Part shown: positions 61,704-64,000 of the stretch, one piece after another
Layout: every line of letters starts with the position of its first letter
Position numbering within the stretch: position 1 is the stretch's first letter
NCBI GenBank assembly: GCA_963753285.1
Contig: CAVWBT010000002.1
Coordinates: 124,001-188,000, forward strand
Origin: JAHEDH01 sp963753285
Lineage (GTDB): Bacteria; Actinomycetota; Acidimicrobiia; Spongiisociales; ZC4RG35
Reading direction: 5' to 3'
DNA: 64,000 nucleotides
The notes under the pieces: generated by a model
Told to the model about the DNA's origin: nothing
The model's input: the letters and a program-made list of their open reading frames with translations, nothing else
The model's database searches: none
Position numbers and translations under genes: made by a program

Positions 61704-62624
61704 ATGGGTAGAAGAGCAATTGTGCTGGTGATCGCGCTGGCGTTGGCCGGGATCGCAGCCTTCGCCATCTTCCAGTATCTCTCAGGCATTCAGTCAGAGA
61801 TCGAAGCGGGCCAGGTCCAGGTTCCGGTGTTCCGGGCAGTCCAGCCCATCGCCGAGGGGACCGAGGGTTCGTTCATCCTCCAGGGTGCGGGTGCGCTCTA
61901 CGAAGAGAGCACCGAGCAGCAGGAAGACCTGCCCGCGGACGCCATCACGACTCCGAACGAGTTGAACGACGTGCTGTCCGGCCGAGTCTCGGCAGGTCCG
62001 GTCTCGGCCAACGGGATCCTGACTCGCAACCAGTGGGTCGAGCTGTCGGTGGAGATCACCCCGCTCGCCGAGCTGATCGAACCCGGGTTCCAGGCGATCA
62101 CGATCTCCCCGGGCAACATCCAGGGTGTGAACGGGTTCGTCGAGGCGGGCGATCTGATCAACGCCATCATCTCGCTCGACATCGAGTTCAATCTCACCGC
62201 CCTCGGTCAGGAGTCCGATTTCGGAATCCCCGTCGAGGACACCGGCGAAGACGGTGCAGCGGCGGAGGACGAGATCGAGACCGTGTCCTACACGCGGTAT
62301 GTGCTGCAGGGCCTCCGGGTCCTGGCAGTCGGCAGCGACGTTCGTCCCGACCCGGATGCCGACCCGACCGTCGAGGTCGACGATGCCGGCGCCGCCAACG
62401 CACAGGTGCAGGCCGAGGGTGCGGAAGGCGAGGTTGCGAACAGCACCGTCTTCACGCTCGAGGTCGACCACGAGACGGCCGAGCGACTCGTCTTCGCCCA
62501 GAACGCCGGACAGCTCTACTACACGCTCAACCCGAAAGATGAGTTCGAGGAAGTACTGACTCGAGGCGTTACCATTGAGAACCTCTTCGAGGGCGACCTC
62601 GTCGAGGACATCTTCGGCAACTAG
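61704..62624 (+). CDS. cpaB: CpaB/RcpC-like Flp pilus assembly protein
   Basis: 306 residues from ATG 61704, with GAGGAG at 61693-61698. One N-terminal membrane segment (IVLVIALALAGIAAFAIFQYLSG) precedes a SAF-like domain (ITISPGNIQGVNGFVEAGDLINAI) and the CpaB C-terminal region (YVLQGLRVLAVGSDVR...FTLEVDHETAERLVFAQNAGQLYYTLNP). An acidic insert (about 175-195 and 215-240) is longer than usual. Acts in the periplasmic part of the Tad secretion system. First gene of the Flp operon. Confidence 0.9.
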   Translation: MGRRAIVLVIALALAGIAAFAIFQYLSGIQSEIEAGQVQVPVFRAVQPIAEGTEGSFILQGAGALYEESTEQQEDLPADAITTPNELNDVLSGRVSAGPVSANGILTRNQWVELSVEITPLAELIEPGFQAITISPGNIQGVNGFVEAGDLINAIISLDIEFNLTALGQESDFGIPVEDTGEDGAAAEDEIETVSYTRYVLQGLRVLAVGSDVRPDPDADPTVEVDDAGAANAQVQAEGAEGEVANSTVFTLEVDHETAERLVFAQNAGQLYYTLNPKDEFEEVLTRGVTIENLFEGDLVEDIFGN

Positions 62625-62637
62625 GAACTGAGATTTC

Positions 62638-63816
62638 GTGTCACTGACCGAGGAAAACCTGCTCGTCATCGACGAGGACGACAACTTCATCACCGACGCC
62701 AAGCGCCTCTTCGATGGTGGTCTGCCCACCGGGCGTTCCATCGCCGAGGGAGTGCAGGCGATCAACGCCGGCAAGCTGCGTATGGTGATCCTCGGCCCGA
62801 GCTACGCCCAGGACGCCGCGCTCGATTCCGTCAGACAGCTCCGTCATCAGGATCCGTCACTGATCTCGTTGATCGTGGCGCCCGAGGTGACCGCGAACCT
62901 CCTGAGGGCTGCGATGCGGGCCGGTGTCTCGGACGTGATCGAGGCGCCGCTCACCGAAGAGAAGATCGAAGCGGCGATCAACCAGTTCTCGAGCGACGTG
63001 ATGGCACGGCCGATCACGCCTGGAGGCGGGCCGGTCGACACCTCGCGGGGTCAGATCGTGACCGTGATGTCGGCGAAGGGCGGGAGCGGCAAGACCGTCA
63101 CCGCCACCAACCTGGCGATGTTGCTGGCGCGACAGGCGGACACCTCTGTGTGTCTGGTCGACGCCGATCTCCAGTTCGGTGACGTATGCCTGGTTCTGCA
63201 GCTCGAACCGAAGTTCACGGTGGTCAACGCCGCCGCCGAGCTCCACCGGCTCGATTCGCAGCTGATCGGCTCCATCCTCACCGAGCATCCGAGCGGGCTG
63301 AAGGTCCTGGCGGCTCCATTGGAGCCGGCGTTCGCCGACGACATCACAACCGCCGGTCTCCTCCAGATCCTCGACCTGCTGTCCACGATGTTCGACTGGG
63401 TGGTCGTCGACACGGCATCGCTGCTCGACGAGCTCCTGTTGTCGCTGCTCGAGAAGTCCGATCAGATCGCCATGGTCGTCGACATGGACCTCCCGTCGGT
63501 GAAGAACGCCAAGCTGGCGCTCGAGACGCTTCGCTTGCTGAAGTTCCCGACCAGCAAGGTCAAGTTGATCCTGAATCGTTCCAATGCCAGGGCTCGGCTC
63601 GACGACAAGGAGATCGAGGGAGCGCTCAAACAGCAGATCCAGGCTCGTATCCCGTCAGAGGGGATCGTCGCTGCTTCCGTGAACGAGGGCCGCCCGGTCG
63701 TTGAGTCTTCACCGAAGTCGAAGGTCGCGAAGGGGTTCGAAGAAGTCCTCGAATTGGTCACCGGCAAGGCCGCTGAAGCTTCTTCTTCAGGTGGCGGGTT
63801 CTTCCGCCGAAACTGA
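62638..63816 (+). CDS. cpaE: CpaE/TadZ-like pilus-localisation ATPase
   Basis: 392 residues, GTG start 13 bases after cpaB. A receiver-like N-terminal domain (about 1-125, VIDEDDNFI at the start) is followed by a MinD/ParA-type ATPase with deviant Walker A MSAKGGSGKTVTATNLA (about 142-158), DADLQFGD and DWVVVDTA. It positions the Tad machine at a pole. Ends with a Ser/Gly-rich tail. Confidence 0.92.
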   Translation: MSLTEENLLVIDEDDNFITDAKRLFDGGLPTGRSIAEGVQAINAGKLRMVILGPSYAQDAALDSVRQLRHQDPSLISLIVAPEVTANLLRAAMRAGVSDVIEAPLTEEKIEAAINQFSSDVMARPITPGGGPVDTSRGQIVTVMSAKGGSGKTVTATNLAMLLARQADTSVCLVDADLQFGDVCLVLQLEPKFTVVNAAAELHRLDSQLIGSILTEHPSGLKVLAAPLEPAFADDITTAGLLQILDLLSTMFDWVVVDTASLLDELLLSLLEKSDQIAMVVDMDLPSVKNAKLALETLRLLKFPTSKVKLILNRSNARARLDDKEIEGALKQQIQARIPSEGIVAASVNEGRPVVESSPKSKVAKGFEEVLELVTGKAAEASSSGGGFFRRN

Positions 63817-63858
63817 TCACAACACACGTAGTCCAGGGGTATCGAGAGGTCTCACACC

Positions 63859-64000
63859 ATGGCATCACTTTCCGAGAGAGTCGCAGCGGCCAAGACCACG
63901 GAGTCGGCGTCATTCACCGGTGCACGGTCCGAGGCCGTTCAGGAACTGCGGGGCCGGCTCCACTTCAAAGTCGTCGAAGAGCTCGGTCCGACGCTGTATG
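63859..64000 (+). CDS. cpaF: CpaF/TadA-like pilus secretion ATPase, N-terminal part only
   Basis: 47 codons before the window ends. It starts MASLSERVAAAKTTESASF and continues VQELRGRLHFKVVEELGPTLY, the N-terminal helical region seen in CpaF (type II/IV secretion ATPase). The catalytic domain lies outside. Position after cpaE in a Tad operon supports the call. Confidence 0.8.
   Translation, partial: MASLSERVAAAKTTESASFTGARSEAVQELRGRLHFKVVEELGPTLY

Overview
The window is high-GC DNA from an actinobacterium, most probably of the class Acidimicrobiia; the class is an inference from gene order and protein style, not a database result. The evidence is a division cluster with SepF, YggT and DivIVA after ftsZ and no ftsA, a MurE with the meso-diaminopimelate signature, a eukaryote-like IleS, a pair of Get3/ArsA-like ATPases, a polA to rpsA neighbourhood, a mycobacterial-type SOS box, and many genes whose -10 box (TAnnnT) sits 6-9 bases before the start codon, as expected for leaderless mRNAs.

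1-16 kb is a tightly coupled cell wall and division (dcw) operon: rsmH end, ftsL, two unrecognised small ORFs, ftsI, murE, mraY, murD, ftsW, murG, murC, murB, ftsQ, ftsZ, pgeF, yggS, sepF, yggT, divIVA. murF is absent from its usual place between murE and mraY. 16-25 kb holds ileS (reverse), a DksA/TraR zinc-finger protein, lspA, rluD, a rhomboid protease, a frameshifted acetyltransferase-thioredoxin gene, and a YCII/ECF sigma pair. 25-37 kb has dnaE, a secreted HAF-repeat protein, the ArsA-like pair, a double ThyX-like flavoprotein, a hotdog thioesterase, an EamA transporter and endonuclease III. 37-45 kb has MATE and MFS transporters, ccdA, a frameshifted monooxygenase-like gene, a zinc-ribbon protein, trpE and a YgfZ-like gene.

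From 45.8 kb come a two-component system with a direct-repeat box before it, a two-domain fasciclin lipoprotein, trpCFBA, tRNA-Leu(CAA), a stand-alone LAGLIDADG-like gene under an apparent LexA/SOS box, polA, a cyclase-ATPase-TPR regulator, rpsA, and the start of a Flp/Tad pilus operon (cpaB, cpaE, cpaF) that runs off the end.

The least explained structure is a family of hairpin arrays in three intergenic clusters (32.9-33.3, 36.65-36.9, 44.96-45.8 kb). A constant AGCGTGTC-type spacer alternates with short perfect hairpins whose stems vary but stay paired, and the two halves of each cluster face opposite ways. Separately, single-base indels break at least three genes (22.49, 41.39 and 56.67-56.77 kb). 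The last set removes the polA stop and creates a false 1810-residue polA-cyclase reading frame. These indels are either sequence errors or real recent decay.
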